A stretch of DNA of 22,169 nucleotides from positions 1-22,169 of the forward strand of contig NZ_DYXM01000255.1 in assembly GCF_020742175.1 (NCBI RefSeq), in the 5' to 3' direction. A program made the position numbers and the translations under genes. Shown piece by piece: positions 1 to 6,902 of the stretch. Numbering within the stretch: the first letter of the stretch is position 1; each line of letters starts with the position of its first letter. This stretch comes from Dietzia timorensis (GTDB lineage: Bacteria; Actinomycetota; Actinomycetes; Mycobacteriales; Mycobacteriaceae). Below the pieces are notes generated by a model. The model ran no database searches. It was not told where the DNA came from and saw nothing but the letters and a program-made list of their open reading frames with translations.

Positions 1-1
1 C

Positions 2-1189
2 CAGATCGTCGGCGATCGCGCGAACGTTCCCGTGTTCGCCCCACACCCGGGCACCTCGGTGGGTGGCGACGGCGAGCCGATCGGTGTTTCGGAACCTGTC
101 GATGTCGCCAACCGGGCCATCGCACACGCCCGCGCGAAGATGCACGACGTGGTCATCGTCGATACCGCCGGCCGGCTTGGTATCGACGAGGAGCTCATGG
201 CGCAGGCACGCGGGATTCGCGATGCCGTCGAGCCCGATGAGACGTTCTTCGTCCTCGACGCGATGGTCGGTCAGGATGCGGTGACGACGGCGGAGGCGTT
301 CCGCGACGGCGTCGGATTCACCGGTGTCGTGCTCACGAAGCTCGACGGCGACGCGCGCGGTGGTGCCGCGCTGTCGGTGCGCGAGCTCACCGGCACACCG
401 ATCATGTTCGCCTCGAACGGTGAGAAGCTCGAAGACTTCGATGTCTTCCATCCCGACAGGATGGCCAGCCGCATCCTCGGCATGGGCGATGTGCTGTCCC
501 TCATCGAGCAGGCGGAGACCGTCTTCGATCAGAAGCAGGCCGAGGAGGCCGCCTCGAAGATCGGCAGCGGCGAGCTCACGCTCGAGGACTTTCTCGACCA
601 GATGTTGATGATTCGGCGGATGGGCCCGCTCGGCAACATCATCGGCATGCTCCCCGGCGGTAAGGAAATGAAGGACGCGGTCGGGGATATCGACGAAAAG
701 TATCTCGACCGCATCCAGGCGATCATCCGTGGCATGACTCCCGCCGAGCGTGCGAACCCGAAGATCATCAACGGTTCACGGCGCCTGCGCATCGCCAACG
801 GCTCGGGTGTTCAGGTCTCCGACGTCAACCAGTTGGTGGATCGGTTCTTCGAGGCGAAGAAGATGATGGGCCGGATGGCCGGACAGATGGGGATGCCCGG
901 TTCGCGATCGGCGACCAAGCGCCGGAAGGGCAAGGGAAAGAAGGGCAAGAAGGGCGGTCGCGGACCGACGCCGCCGAAGAACCGGATGAACATGCCCGGC
1001 ATGCCTCCGGGGATGCAGATGCCCCCGGGCATGCAAATGCCCCCCGGAATGGACACGCCCGGCGGGCCGGGTGCGGCCGCTGCCGGAGGCAAGGGCGCGC
1101 CGGATCTGAGCGGCAACCCACCCGGGCTCGACCAGCTGCCGCCCGGCCTCGAGGGCATCGACCTGTCGAAGCTTTCCTTCCCGAAGTAG
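2..1189 (+). CDS. ffh: Signal recognition particle protein Ffh (5'-truncated by window edge)
   Basis: GTPase subunit of the signal recognition particle; it binds 4.5S RNA and hydrophobic signal sequences and delivers ribosomes to FtsY at the membrane. The reading frame is open from base 2, so the N domain and P-loop lie outside the window. Visible parts are the G-domain motif DTAGR (about 157-171), the nucleotide-specificity motif TKLDGD (about 337-354), then the methionine-rich M domain with the RNA-binding signature GSRRLRIANGSG (773-808). After the M domain comes a Lys/Gly-rich stretch (about 900-960) and a Pro/Gly/Met-rich tail with tandem PPGMQM units, ending in a DLSKLSFPK-like terminus of the kind I recall from mycobacterial Ffh. 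The track-style GTG at 32 is internal and not a start. Identity is certain; only the 3' two-thirds is present. Confidence 0.97.
   Translation, partial: QIVGDRANVPVFAPHPGTSVGGDGEPIGVSEPVDVANRAIAHARAKMHDVVIVDTAGRLGIDEELMAQARGIRDAVEPDETFFVLDAMVGQDAVTTAEAFRDGVGFTGVVLTKLDGDARGGAALSVRELTGTPIMFASNGEKLEDFDVFHPDRMASRILGMGDVLSLIEQAETVFDQKQAEEAASKIGSGELTLEDFLDQMLMIRRMGPLGNIIGMLPGGKEMKDAVGDIDEKYLDRIQAIIRGMTPAERANPKIINGSRRLRIANGSGVQVSDVNQLVDRFFEAKKMMGRMAGQMGMPGSRSATKRRKGKGKKGKKGGRGPTPPKNRMNMPGMPPGMQMPPGMQMPPGMDTPGGPGAAAAGGKGAPDLSGNPPGLDQLPPGLEGIDLSKLSFPK
1004..1057 (+). repeat. Short tandem repeat encoding PPGMQM-type units in the Ffh tail
   Basis: Three consecutive 18-nt units (1004-1021, 1022-1039, 1040-1057) encode PPGMQM, PPGMQM and PPGMDT. 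The units are near-identical at DNA level with synonymous differences, as expected for an in-frame expansion. They lie in the low-complexity tail after the M domain. Confidence 0.8.
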
Positions 1190-1400
1190 GTTCCGGCGCC
1201 GCCGGTGCGCCGATTTACCAAATCGGGTTGGTGCCGGGTAAGTTGGAGCGCTGGACGCCGTCACCGGTGAGTCTTCGTATGCGCAGCGTGCGGAGGTTCG
1301 AGCCGAACGGCGGTCACCCGAAAGGCGAGACCGGGCCCCGTAACCGACGGGTGTCGCTGAATCGCCACGTGACCTACGAAGATAAGGAATCATCAGAACC
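1190..1400 (+). promoter_or_regulatory. ffh-rpsP intergenic region with small stem-loops
   Basis: The 211 nt contain no convincing gene. Two small perfect inverted repeats are visible: CGGTC/GACCG with a 13-nt loop (about 1311-1333) and CCGT/ACGG with a 5-nt loop just downstream (about 1345-1357). The SD for rpsP (AAGGAA, about 1384-1389) is at the 3' end. A promoter or leader for the rpsP cluster could lie here, but no clear -35/-10 pair was recognised. Confidence 0.3.
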
Positions 1401-1922
1401 ATGGCAGTCAAGATCAAGCTCACCCGTCTCGGCAAGATCCGCAACCCGCAGTACCGCATCATCGTCGCCGATGCGCGTACGCGCCGCGACGGCCGCGCCC
1501 TCGAGACCCTCGGCCTGTACCGCCCGAAGGAGAACCCGAGCTACATCGAGCTCGATTCCGAGCGCGCGCAGTACTGGCTCGGCGTGGGCGCTCAGCCGAC
1601 CGAGGCCGTCGAGGCCATCCTCAAGGTGACCGGCGACTGGCAGAAGTACAAGGGCATCGAGGGCGCCGAGGGCTCCCTGAAGACCGCCGACGAGAAGCCG
1701 TCGAAGCTCGACCTGTTCAACAAGGCTCTCGAAGAGGCCTCGAACGAGCCGACCTCCGAGGCAATCACCACCAAGCGTAAGGCCGACAAGGCCAAGAAGG
1801 CCGAGGAAGAGGCTGCTGCCAAGGCCAAGGCCGAGGAAGAGGCCGCAGACGCCAAGGCCGCCGAGGACGCCGGCGAGTCCGAAGATGCAGCCCCGGCCGA
1901 GGAAGACAAGGCTGCGGAGTAA
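1401..1922 (+). CDS. rpsP: 30S ribosomal protein S16 with long acidic/Lys-Ala tail
   Basis: Structural protein of the small ribosomal subunit, needed for 30S assembly. The first ~85 residues are canonical S16 (MAVKIKLTRLGK, then NPQYRIIVADAR and ETLGLYRPKENP). The protein is 173 aa, about twice the length of E. coli S16, because of a C-terminal extension. The last ~50 residues are almost entirely Ala, Glu, Lys and Asp, with a repeated KAEEEAA unit. The start is ATG with AAGGAA about 11 nt upstream. It heads the rpsP-khpA-rimM-trmD cluster, and khpA follows after 6 nt. Extended S16 tails are common in actinobacteria. Confidence 0.97.
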   Translation: MAVKIKLTRLGKIRNPQYRIIVADARTRRDGRALETLGLYRPKENPSYIELDSERAQYWLGVGAQPTEAVEAILKVTGDWQKYKGIEGAEGSLKTADEKPSKLDLFNKALEEASNEPTSEAITTKRKADKAKKAEEEAAAKAKAEEEAADAKAAEDAGESEDAAPAEEDKAAE

Positions 1923-1928
1923 TCCATC

Positions 1929-2162
1929 ATGGCTGAGGACATCGCGGAGGCTGTGGAACACCTCGTGCGTGGCATCGTTGCCGATCCGGACGCGGTAAAC
2001 GTCCGGGTCGACTCCGGCCGCCGCGGTACCACCCTCCGCGTGTCCGTGTCGCCCGCGGACCAGGGCCGTGTCATCGGGCGCCGTGGGCGCACCGCCAGCG
2101 CACTGCGCACAGTGGTCACCGCCATCGGCGGGAAGAGCTACCGCGTCGAAATCGCGGACTAG
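1929..2162 (+). CDS. khpA: KH-domain RNA-binding protein (KhpA/YlqC family)
   Basis: Small 77-aa single-KH-domain RNA-binding protein. The diagnostic GxxG loop is present as GRVIGRRGRTASALR (roughly residues 45-59). Family members (KhpA, formerly YlqC/UPF0109) bind RNA and in Firmicutes pair with KhpB; the role in actinobacteria is less defined. The gene sits in its conserved position between rpsP and rimM, 6 nt after rpsP, with GGAG about 8 nt before the ATG. The length matches the family. Confidence 0.93.
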   Translation: MAEDIAEAVEHLVRGIVADPDAVNVRVDSGRRGTTLRVSVSPADQGRVIGRRGRTASALRTVVTAIGGKSYRVEIAD

Positions 2163-2192
2163 GCTCCAGACGAACTACTCGAAGGCCCACAC

Positions 2193-2783
2193 ATGGAACT
2201 CGTCGTCGGCAGGATCGTCAAGTCCCACGGAATCCGGGGCGAAGTCGTGGTCGATATTCGCACCGACTCTCCGGAGGAGCGGTTCGCCAAGGGCTCCGCT
2301 CTCACCACGCGCACCCGCAAGTCCAAGGGCTCCAGCGTGCCCGAAACGCTGAACGTCGAAGCCGCCAGGAACCATTCCGGGCGGCTTCTCGTGCGCTTCG
2401 AAGGTGTCGGATCGCGCGATGACGCCGACGCGCTTCGCGGAGTCGAGCTTCTCGTCGACTCGGCCTCATTCGAGCCGCTCCAGGACGACGACGAGTTCTA
2501 CGACCACCAGCTCGAAGGCTTGGACGCGCGCGTCGACGACGCCGACGCCCCGTCGATAGGGCAAGTGAGCGAGGTGCTCCACACGCCTGCCGGCGAGGTG
2601 CTTTCGATCACCACTCTCGCAGACGGTCCGCACGCGGGGCGCGAGGTTCTCGTCCCGTTTATCGAGCAGTTCGTGCCCACCGTGGACCTCACCGCGGGCG
2701 CCGTTGTCATCACCCCGCCCGAGGGCTTGCTCAACATTACCGGCGGCATCGACGGCGCCGCCTCGGACGATCGTCAGGATTAG
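2193..2783 (+). CDS. rimM: Ribosome maturation factor RimM
   Basis: Assembly factor for the 30S head region; RimM binds S19 and helps 16S rRNA maturation. The N-terminal RimM barrel (VVGRIVKSHGIRGEV, residues 4-18) and the linker/PRC-barrel start (DEFYDHQLEGL, about residues 98-109) are both seen, as is the PFIEQFVPTVD strand near the end of the PRC barrel. The length of 196 aa is slightly long for the family, owing to an insertion after about residue 35 and a short acidic C-terminus. ATG start with GAAGG upstream. It lies between khpA and trmD, with trmD starting 4 nt after its stop. Confidence 0.96.
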   Translation: MELVVGRIVKSHGIRGEVVVDIRTDSPEERFAKGSALTTRTRKSKGSSVPETLNVEAARNHSGRLLVRFEGVGSRDDADALRGVELLVDSASFEPLQDDDEFYDHQLEGLDARVDDADAPSIGQVSEVLHTPAGEVLSITTLADGPHAGREVLVPFIEQFVPTVDLTAGAVVITPPEGLLNITGGIDGAASDDRQD

Positions 2784-2787
2784 TCCG

Positions 2788-3597
2788 TTGCGAATCGATG
2801 CTCTGACAATCTTCCCCGAGTACCTCGAACCTCTGGGAGCGGCGATTCTTGGTCGTGCGCAATCGAAGGGGCTTCTCGAGGTCGGCGTGCACGACCTGCG
2901 CAATTGGACCCACGACGTCCACCGTTCGGTCGACGACACCCCGTTCGGCGGTGGCCCAGGCATGGTCATGCTGCCCAGCGTGTGGTGGGCCGGACTGTCG
3001 GAGGTGCTGGAACTTCCGGCGTCACCACAAACTTCTGTGGTACCCGCCCCTTCCGGTGACGTCGGACGCCGCCCTCTCCTCGTGGTCCCGACCCCGGCGG
3101 GCCGGCCGTTCACGCAGCAGCTGGCCGAGGAGTTCGCCACGCGTTCGCACCTCGTCTTCGCGTGCGGCCGCTATGAGGGCATCGATCAGCGGGTATTCGA
3201 TGCCACCGCGGATTACGTCGACGTCGTCGAGGTCTCGCTCGGCGACTATGTGCTGATCGGGGGAGAGGTCGCTGTGCTCGCGATCTCCGAGGCGGTCGTG
3301 CGACTCATCCCCGGCGTGCTCGGCAACCAGCGAAGCCACGAGGAGGACTCGTTCTCCGACGGGCTGCTCGAAGGCCCTTCCTACACCCGTCCCGAGGTCT
3401 GGGAAGGCATCGCCGTGCCGGAGGTGCTGAAGTCGGGAAACCACGCCCGCATCGACCGTTGGCGGCGAGACCAGTCGCTGTTGCGCACGGCGGAGCGACG
3501 CCCCGAGCTCCTCGTGGACGCAGAACTCGATAAGGTCGACGTCGAAGTTCTCCGCTCGGGCGGATTTGGTCAGCTCGCAGACGACCTGGCACACTAG
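2788..3597 (+). CDS. trmD: tRNA (guanine-37-N1)-methyltransferase TrmD
   Basis: SAM-dependent SPOUT-family enzyme that makes m1G37 in tRNAs and so prevents +1 frameshifting. Motifs seen include DLRNWTHDVHRSVDDTPFGG, FACGRYEGIDQRV and EVSLGDYVLIGGEVA of the trefoil-knot SAM pocket. The helper-domain sequence GNQRSHEEDSF and the segment RPEVWEGIAVPEVLKSGNHA are also present. The chosen start is TTG at 2788: it begins the canonical (M)RIDALTIFPEY N-terminus, has AGGA 8 nt upstream and follows the rimM stop by 4 nt. An in-frame upstream ATG at 2704 would add 28 non-homologous residues inside rimM. Length 269 aa, as expected for actinobacteria. Confidence 0.96.
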   Translation: MRIDALTIFPEYLEPLGAAILGRAQSKGLLEVGVHDLRNWTHDVHRSVDDTPFGGGPGMVMLPSVWWAGLSEVLELPASPQTSVVPAPSGDVGRRPLLVVPTPAGRPFTQQLAEEFATRSHLVFACGRYEGIDQRVFDATADYVDVVEVSLGDYVLIGGEVAVLAISEAVVRLIPGVLGNQRSHEEDSFSDGLLEGPSYTRPEVWEGIAVPEVLKSGNHARIDRWRRDQSLLRTAERRPELLVDAELDKVDVEVLRSGGFGQLADDLAH

Positions 3598-3620
3598 ACG
3601 GGTTGCATCTGCGGGTGCAC

Positions 3621-3641
3621 GGATTTCGCGCTGCGAAATTC
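3621..3641 (+). promoter_or_regulatory. Small hairpin between trmD and rplS
   Basis: Inverted repeat ATTTCGC/GCGAAAT (3623-3629 and 3633-3639) with a 3-nt loop, extendable outward by one G-T and one G-C pair. It is followed by CTTT. It could be a weak terminator after trmD or part of the rplS leader. Confidence 0.35.
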
Positions 3642-3718
3642 TTTCCCCGCGATGAGCGCTATTGATTCCGGGCACGAACCAGACGAGCATGTCGCAAGGG
3701 CACGCCGCTAGGTTCCTC

Positions 3719-3738
3719 TGTCCACGAGTGCAAGGACA
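3719..3738 (+). promoter_or_regulatory. Stem that would sequester the rplS Shine-Dalgarno
   Basis: TGTCC (3719-3723) is complementary to GGACA (3734-3738), and the second arm overlaps the rplS SD AAGGA (3732-3736), 7 nt before the ATG at 3744. A 5-bp stem with a 10-nt loop is marginal, so this is a weak candidate for translational control. Confidence 0.3.
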
Positions 3739-3743
3739 CATCA

Positions 3744-4085
3744 ATGAACACTTTGGATTTTATCGACAAGGCCTCGATGCGAGACGACATCCCGTCGTTC
3801 CGCGCCGGTGACACGGTCGAGGTGCACGTCAAGGTTATCGAGGGCACCAAGGAGCGTGTGCAGGTCTTCAAGGGCGTCGTGATTCGTCGCCAGGGCGGCG
3901 GCGTCCGCGAGACCTTCACCGCTCGTAAGATCTCCTTCGGCGTGGGCGTGGAGCGTACCTTCCCGGTGCACTCCCCGAACGTCGATAAGATCGAGGTCGT
4001 TACCCGCGGCGACGTTCGCCGCGCGAAACTGTACTACCTCCGCGCACTTCGTGGCAAGGCTGCACGAATCAAGGAAAAGCGCTAA
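3744..4085 (+). CDS. rplS: 50S ribosomal protein L19
   Basis: Large-subunit protein at the 30S-50S interface. The 113-aa product has the standard L19 sequence: FRAGDTVEVHVKVIEGTKER, then GVVIRRQGGGVRETFTARK, GVGVERTFPVHSP, and the terminal YYLRALRGKAARIKEKR (read as two blocks). The start is ATG with AAGGA 7 nt upstream. It lies in the conserved trmD-rplS-lepB order and is followed by a strong intrinsic terminator about 33 nt after its stop, so it probably ends a transcription unit. Confidence 0.98.
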   Translation: MNTLDFIDKASMRDDIPSFRAGDTVEVHVKVIEGTKERVQVFKGVVIRRQGGGVRETFTARKISFGVGVERTFPVHSPNVDKIEVVTRGDVRRAKLYYLRALRGKAARIKEKR

Positions 4086-4118
4086 GCACCTCGAGCATCG
4101 ACCGCTCGAAGTACTTGG

Positions 4119-4160
4119 GAGAACGCCCCGCCGACCATGGCGGGGCGTTCTCGCATTTTC
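4119..4160 (+). terminator. Strong intrinsic terminator after rplS
   Basis: Perfect 14-bp inverted repeat (4119-4132 with 4139-4152), arms GAGAACGCCCCGCC and its complement, with the 6-nt loop GACCAT. It is followed by GCATTTTC, giving a short T run. Confidence 0.88.
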
Positions 4161-4308
4161 CCACTTCGTCGTCCGAGCTGCCGGGTTCCGCGGGTCCGAC
4201 GCCCGGCGAGCCCGGTCTCATGGGCCTCATGGCAAGCTGCATGGGTATCCATCCTGAACCCGTCGATGCTCCATGATGAGGCGACGGTAATGGCGTAAGG
4301 TTTGCCGA

Positions 4309-5118
4309 GTGACCCACGCTAGTTCTGATAATGGTGCCACCGGAGGCAGAAACCCGCGGTCGGCGTCGTCCCACCGCGCGGATACCGGTGGGAGCCGTTT
4401 CCGCAATCCCGACGGTTCGCGTCCCTGGTACATCGAAATCCCGATGCTGATCATCATCGCGTTGATCATCAGCTTCCTCGTTCAAACCTTCGTCGGGCGC
4501 GTCTACCGTATCCCCAGCGAGTCGATGGAGCCCACGCTCATCGGCTGCGAGGGCTGTAACGGCGACCGCATCGTGGTCGACAAGATCACCTATCGCTTCA
4601 ACGATCCCCGCCCGGGCGACGTGGTCGTTTTCAAGGGCTCGGAGTCGTGGAATGAGGGCTACGTGTCTCAGCGCTCGGACAACCCGGTGCTGCGCGCCGT
4701 TCAGAATGCAGGCAGCGTGGTAGGGCTTGTTCCCCCTGACGAGAACAACCTGGTCAAGCGAATCATCGCCGTCGGCGGCCAGACCGTCGGTGGCTGTGGC
4801 CCCGCGGGCGAAGTGCTCGTCGATGGCCAGCCGGTAAAGGACGAGGGATTCATCAATAACCCGGCCGAGAGCCGCAAGAATCCCATGAACTGCAACTTCG
4901 GCCCCGTCGAGGTGCCCGAGGGCAACGTGTGGGTGATGGGCGACAACCGCTCGAACTCCGCAGACTCCCGCTATCACATGGGCGATCAGTACCAGGGCAC
5001 CGTTCCCGAGTCCGATATCGTCGGCAAGGTGCGCTGGGTCATCCTGCCGTTTTCCCGCTTCGGCAGCGTGGATTCGCCTGACCTGATGAGCATCTCCGGC
5101 ATCGACGCACCCGAGTAG
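4309..5118 (+). CDS. lepB: Type I signal peptidase LepB
   Basis: Membrane serine protease that removes signal peptides from exported proteins. After a polar cytoplasmic N-terminus (residues 1-41) there is one signal-anchor helix (about 45-62, MLIIIALIISFLVQTF). The catalytic Ser72 lies in IPSESMEPTL and the general base Lys150 in LVKRIIAVGG. The box GDNRSNSADSR is also present. Length 269 aa fits a single-spanning actinobacterial type. The start is GTG with AAGG 8 nt upstream. Alternatively, TAAGGT (4296-4301) lies exactly 7 nt before the GTG and could be a -10 element of a leaderless transcript. rnhB follows after 6 nt. Confidence 0.96.
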   Translation: MTHASSDNGATGGRNPRSASSHRADTGGSRFRNPDGSRPWYIEIPMLIIIALIISFLVQTFVGRVYRIPSESMEPTLIGCEGCNGDRIVVDKITYRFNDPRPGDVVVFKGSESWNEGYVSQRSDNPVLRAVQNAGSVVGLVPPDENNLVKRIIAVGGQTVGGCGPAGEVLVDGQPVKDEGFINNPAESRKNPMNCNFGPVEVPEGNVWVMGDNRSNSADSRYHMGDQYQGTVPESDIVGKVRWVILPFSRFGSVDSPDLMSISGIDAPE

Positions 5119-5124
5119 CCGCAG

Positions 5125-5835
5125 GTGCGCGAAGCAGACCCCCTTCATCCGCCGCGCGCGCGGATCACCCGAAAAGACGATGTCCCCGGCGTCGAATCGG
5201 CGCTCTACCGTCGAGGGCTCGGCCCCGTCGCGGGCGTCGACGAGGCCGGCCGCGGGGCGTGTGCGGGCCCGCTGGTCGTGGCCGCCGTGATTCTCGGCCC
5301 CAAAATCCCCGCCGCCCTGTCGGGTCTCGACGACTCCAAGAAACTCAGCGCCGCCCGCCGCGAGGCGTTGTTCGACGTCATCCGTGAAAAGGCTTTGTCC
5401 TGGTCTGTTGTCCAAATAGAGCCCGAGACCATCGACGTCGAGGGCGTGCACCACCACAACATCGCGGGCATGAGGCGAGCGGTTGCGGGACTCGATGCGC
5501 GCCCGGGCTACGTCCTCACCGACGGATTCGCGGTCGAGGGGTTCGACGCGCCCTCGCTGGCGGTGGTCGGGGGAGATGCGGCGGTGCCATCTATCTCCGC
5601 CGCGAGTGTCCTCGCAAAGGTCACGCGAGATCGGTTTATGGTGGACCTCGACACTCGTTTTCCCGGTTACGGGTTGGCCGGTCACAAGGGGTACGGCACC
5701 GCCGCACACCAGGACGCGTTGGCCCGGTTGGGGCCGAGTCCACAGCATCGAATGTCTTACGCGAATGTTCAGCGTGCGGCCGCTTTGGCGGCGGCGCGAG
5801 GTAGAGGAGAAGCCGATGAGCGCCGAGGATCTTGA
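5125..5835 (+). CDS. rnhB: Ribonuclease HII
   Basis: Endonuclease that cleaves the RNA strand of RNA-DNA hybrids and removes misincorporated ribonucleotides. The metal-binding acidic residues are visible: Asp39 and Glu40 in GVDEAGRGACAGPL, Asp133 in LTDGF, and Asp169 in AKVTRD. The GHKGYGT motif near the C-terminus is present. GTG at 5125 is the only start found upstream of the catalytic core that clears the lepB stop, but it has no recognisable SD, so translation may be coupled to lepB; about 30 residues precede the conserved core. Its 3' end overlaps the DUF2469 gene by 20 nt. Length 236 aa is normal. Confidence 0.94.
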   Translation: MREADPLHPPRARITRKDDVPGVESALYRRGLGPVAGVDEAGRGACAGPLVVAAVILGPKIPAALSGLDDSKKLSAARREALFDVIREKALSWSVVQIEPETIDVEGVHHHNIAGMRRAVAGLDARPGYVLTDGFAVEGFDAPSLAVVGGDAAVPSISAASVLAKVTRDRFMVDLDTRFPGYGLAGHKGYGTAAHQDALARLGPSPQHRMSYANVQRAAALAAARGRGEADERRGS

Positions 5836-6121
5836 GAATTACGAGACCGAGATGGAGCTGTCGCTGTACAAGGAGTACCGCGATGTCGTCGGCCAGTTCA
5901 CCTATGTGGTCGAGACCGAGCGGCGCTTCTACCTCGCCAACGCGGTCGAGCTGATTCCGCGCTCCGCCGACGGCGAGGTCTACTTCGACGTGCGCATGTC
6001 CGACGCATGGGTCTGGGATATGTACCGCCCCGCGCGGTTCGTCAAGTACGTGCGCGTGCTCTCGTTCAAGGACGTCAATATCGAGGAGATCGAAAAGCCC
6101 GATCTATCCCTTCCGGAATAG
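5816..6121 (+). CDS. DUF2469 family protein
   Basis: Conserved actinobacterial protein of 101 aa with no assigned function. It starts MSAEDLENYETEMELSLYKE and includes VVETERRFYLANAVEL and WDMYRPARFVKYVRV blocks, all characteristic of the DUF2469 family, which in M. tuberculosis also follows rnhB (the Rv2901c position). It is acidic and soluble, with no membrane segment. The ATG at 5816 has AGAGGAGA ending 5 nt upstream and overlaps the end of rnhB by 20 nt, implying translational coupling. A strong terminator lies about 48 nt after the stop, so it ends the lepB-rnhB-DUF2469 unit. A longer in-frame ORF extending upstream to 5483 is a shadow of rnhB. Confidence 0.92.
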   Translation: MSAEDLENYETEMELSLYKEYRDVVGQFTYVVETERRFYLANAVELIPRSADGEVYFDVRMSDAWVWDMYRPARFVKYVRVLSFKDVNIEEIEKPDLSLPE

Positions 6122-6168
6122 GATGTCGACCGCGTAGCGCGCGTTCGCGAAAACGCAGGTCACGAACC

Positions 6169-6208
6169 AAGCCGCCATTGCCCTCTGGATGGGCAATGGC
6201 GGCTTTTT
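6169..6208 (+). terminator. Strong intrinsic terminator after the DUF2469 gene
   Basis: Perfect 15-bp inverted repeat (6169-6183 with 6191-6205), arm AAGCCGCCATTGCCC, 7-nt loop TCTGGAT, and a T5 tract (6204-6208). This is the most classical terminator of the window. Confidence 0.93.
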
Positions 6209-6377
6209 CGTGCAGGTCGGGACTCTTCTAGCAGGATGTGCACAGGGCGGATTGTGCCGTCCACAGAAGTGCGTTTCATGCACGTATGACGCCGGACGTG
6301 CCCGGTACTCAGGACATGCTCGATTCCGACAGCGCCGCCGGATTTCCCGGCGGGGCGCGAACGAATCGAGGAGACCC
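6209..6377 (+). promoter_or_regulatory. Upstream region of the yraN-comM-dprA-xerC operon
   Basis: The 169 nt between the terminator and yraN presumably carry the operon promoter, since the preceding unit is closed by a terminator. Visible elements are the palindrome TGTGCACA (6237-6244), an imperfect stem GGGCGG/CCGTCC just downstream (about 6245-6262), and a GC-rich hairpin CCGCCGG/CCGGCGG (about 6335-6354) about 25 nt before the start codon. No convincing -35/-10 pair was identified. Confidence 0.35.
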
Positions 6378-6902
6378 ATGGCCGATAATTCCTGCGACGA
6401 GGACAACTTCTACTTCGGTCGGGGCATCGCGACGAAACAGCCGTCGCGGCCGACGGTGCTGCACAGCCACCCCGATGTTCTTGGGCCGGATCCGCTCACG
6501 CTGTACATGCCGTGGATTTCGCGGTGGAAGAAGGAATCCTGGCCACAAACTCGCTCGGAGGTCGGCCGATTCGGGGAGGATTTGGTCGCCGAACTGGCCG
6601 GGGACCTCGGCTTCGAGACACTCGGCCGGAATTGGCGGTGCCCGAGCGGCGAGCTCGATCTCATCGTCCGGGGCGCCGACGAGGTGATCCGGTTCGTCGA
6701 GGTTCGCACCCGCACTGGGCCACGGTATGGCACGCCGGCAGAATCGGTGATTCCCTCGAAGCTCGCCCGGTTGCGACGGCTCGGCGGTGCATGGCTCGCC
6801 GCACACCGCGACTTTCACGGAGACGTTGCGTTCGATGCCGTCGCAGTCGAGAAGGACGGCGAGGACGAGGCGAAACTTACCTGGCTTTGGAACGTGCTCT
6901 AG
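6378..6902 (+). CDS. yraN: YraN/UPF0102 family endonuclease-like protein with N-terminal extension
   Basis: Member of the UPF0102 (YraN) family, which has a Holliday-junction-resolvase/restriction-endonuclease-like fold; its biochemical role is unsettled. Core motifs are GRFGEDLVAELA, NWRCPSGELDLI (putative catalytic Asp) and FVEVRTRTG. The last is usually FVEVKTR, so a catalytic-motif Lys appears as Arg here, a conservative change. The core covers about residues 58-160. The chosen ATG at 6378 has GAGGAGA ending a few nt upstream and gives 174 aa, about 50 residues longer than most family members. The extra N-terminus (MADNSCDEDNFYFGRG onward) is unrecognised. comM begins directly after the stop codon. 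Confidence 0.85.
   Translation: MADNSCDEDNFYFGRGIATKQPSRPTVLHSHPDVLGPDPLTLYMPWISRWKKESWPQTRSEVGRFGEDLVAELAGDLGFETLGRNWRCPSGELDLIVRGADEVIRFVEVRTRTGPRYGTPAESVIPSKLARLRRLGGAWLAAHRDFHGDVAFDAVAVEKDGEDEAKLTWLWNVL

Noticed and set aside
4069..5748. 559-aa open frame on the minus strand
   Set aside because: Antisense to lepB and rnhB, both with full catalytic motifs; it also crosses the rplS terminator.
6237..6270. DnaA-box-like sequences (TGTGCACAG, CGTCCACAG) before yraN
   Set aside because: They match the TTGTCCACA consensus only partly and lack clustering or an AT-rich region; the neighbours are not origin genes.
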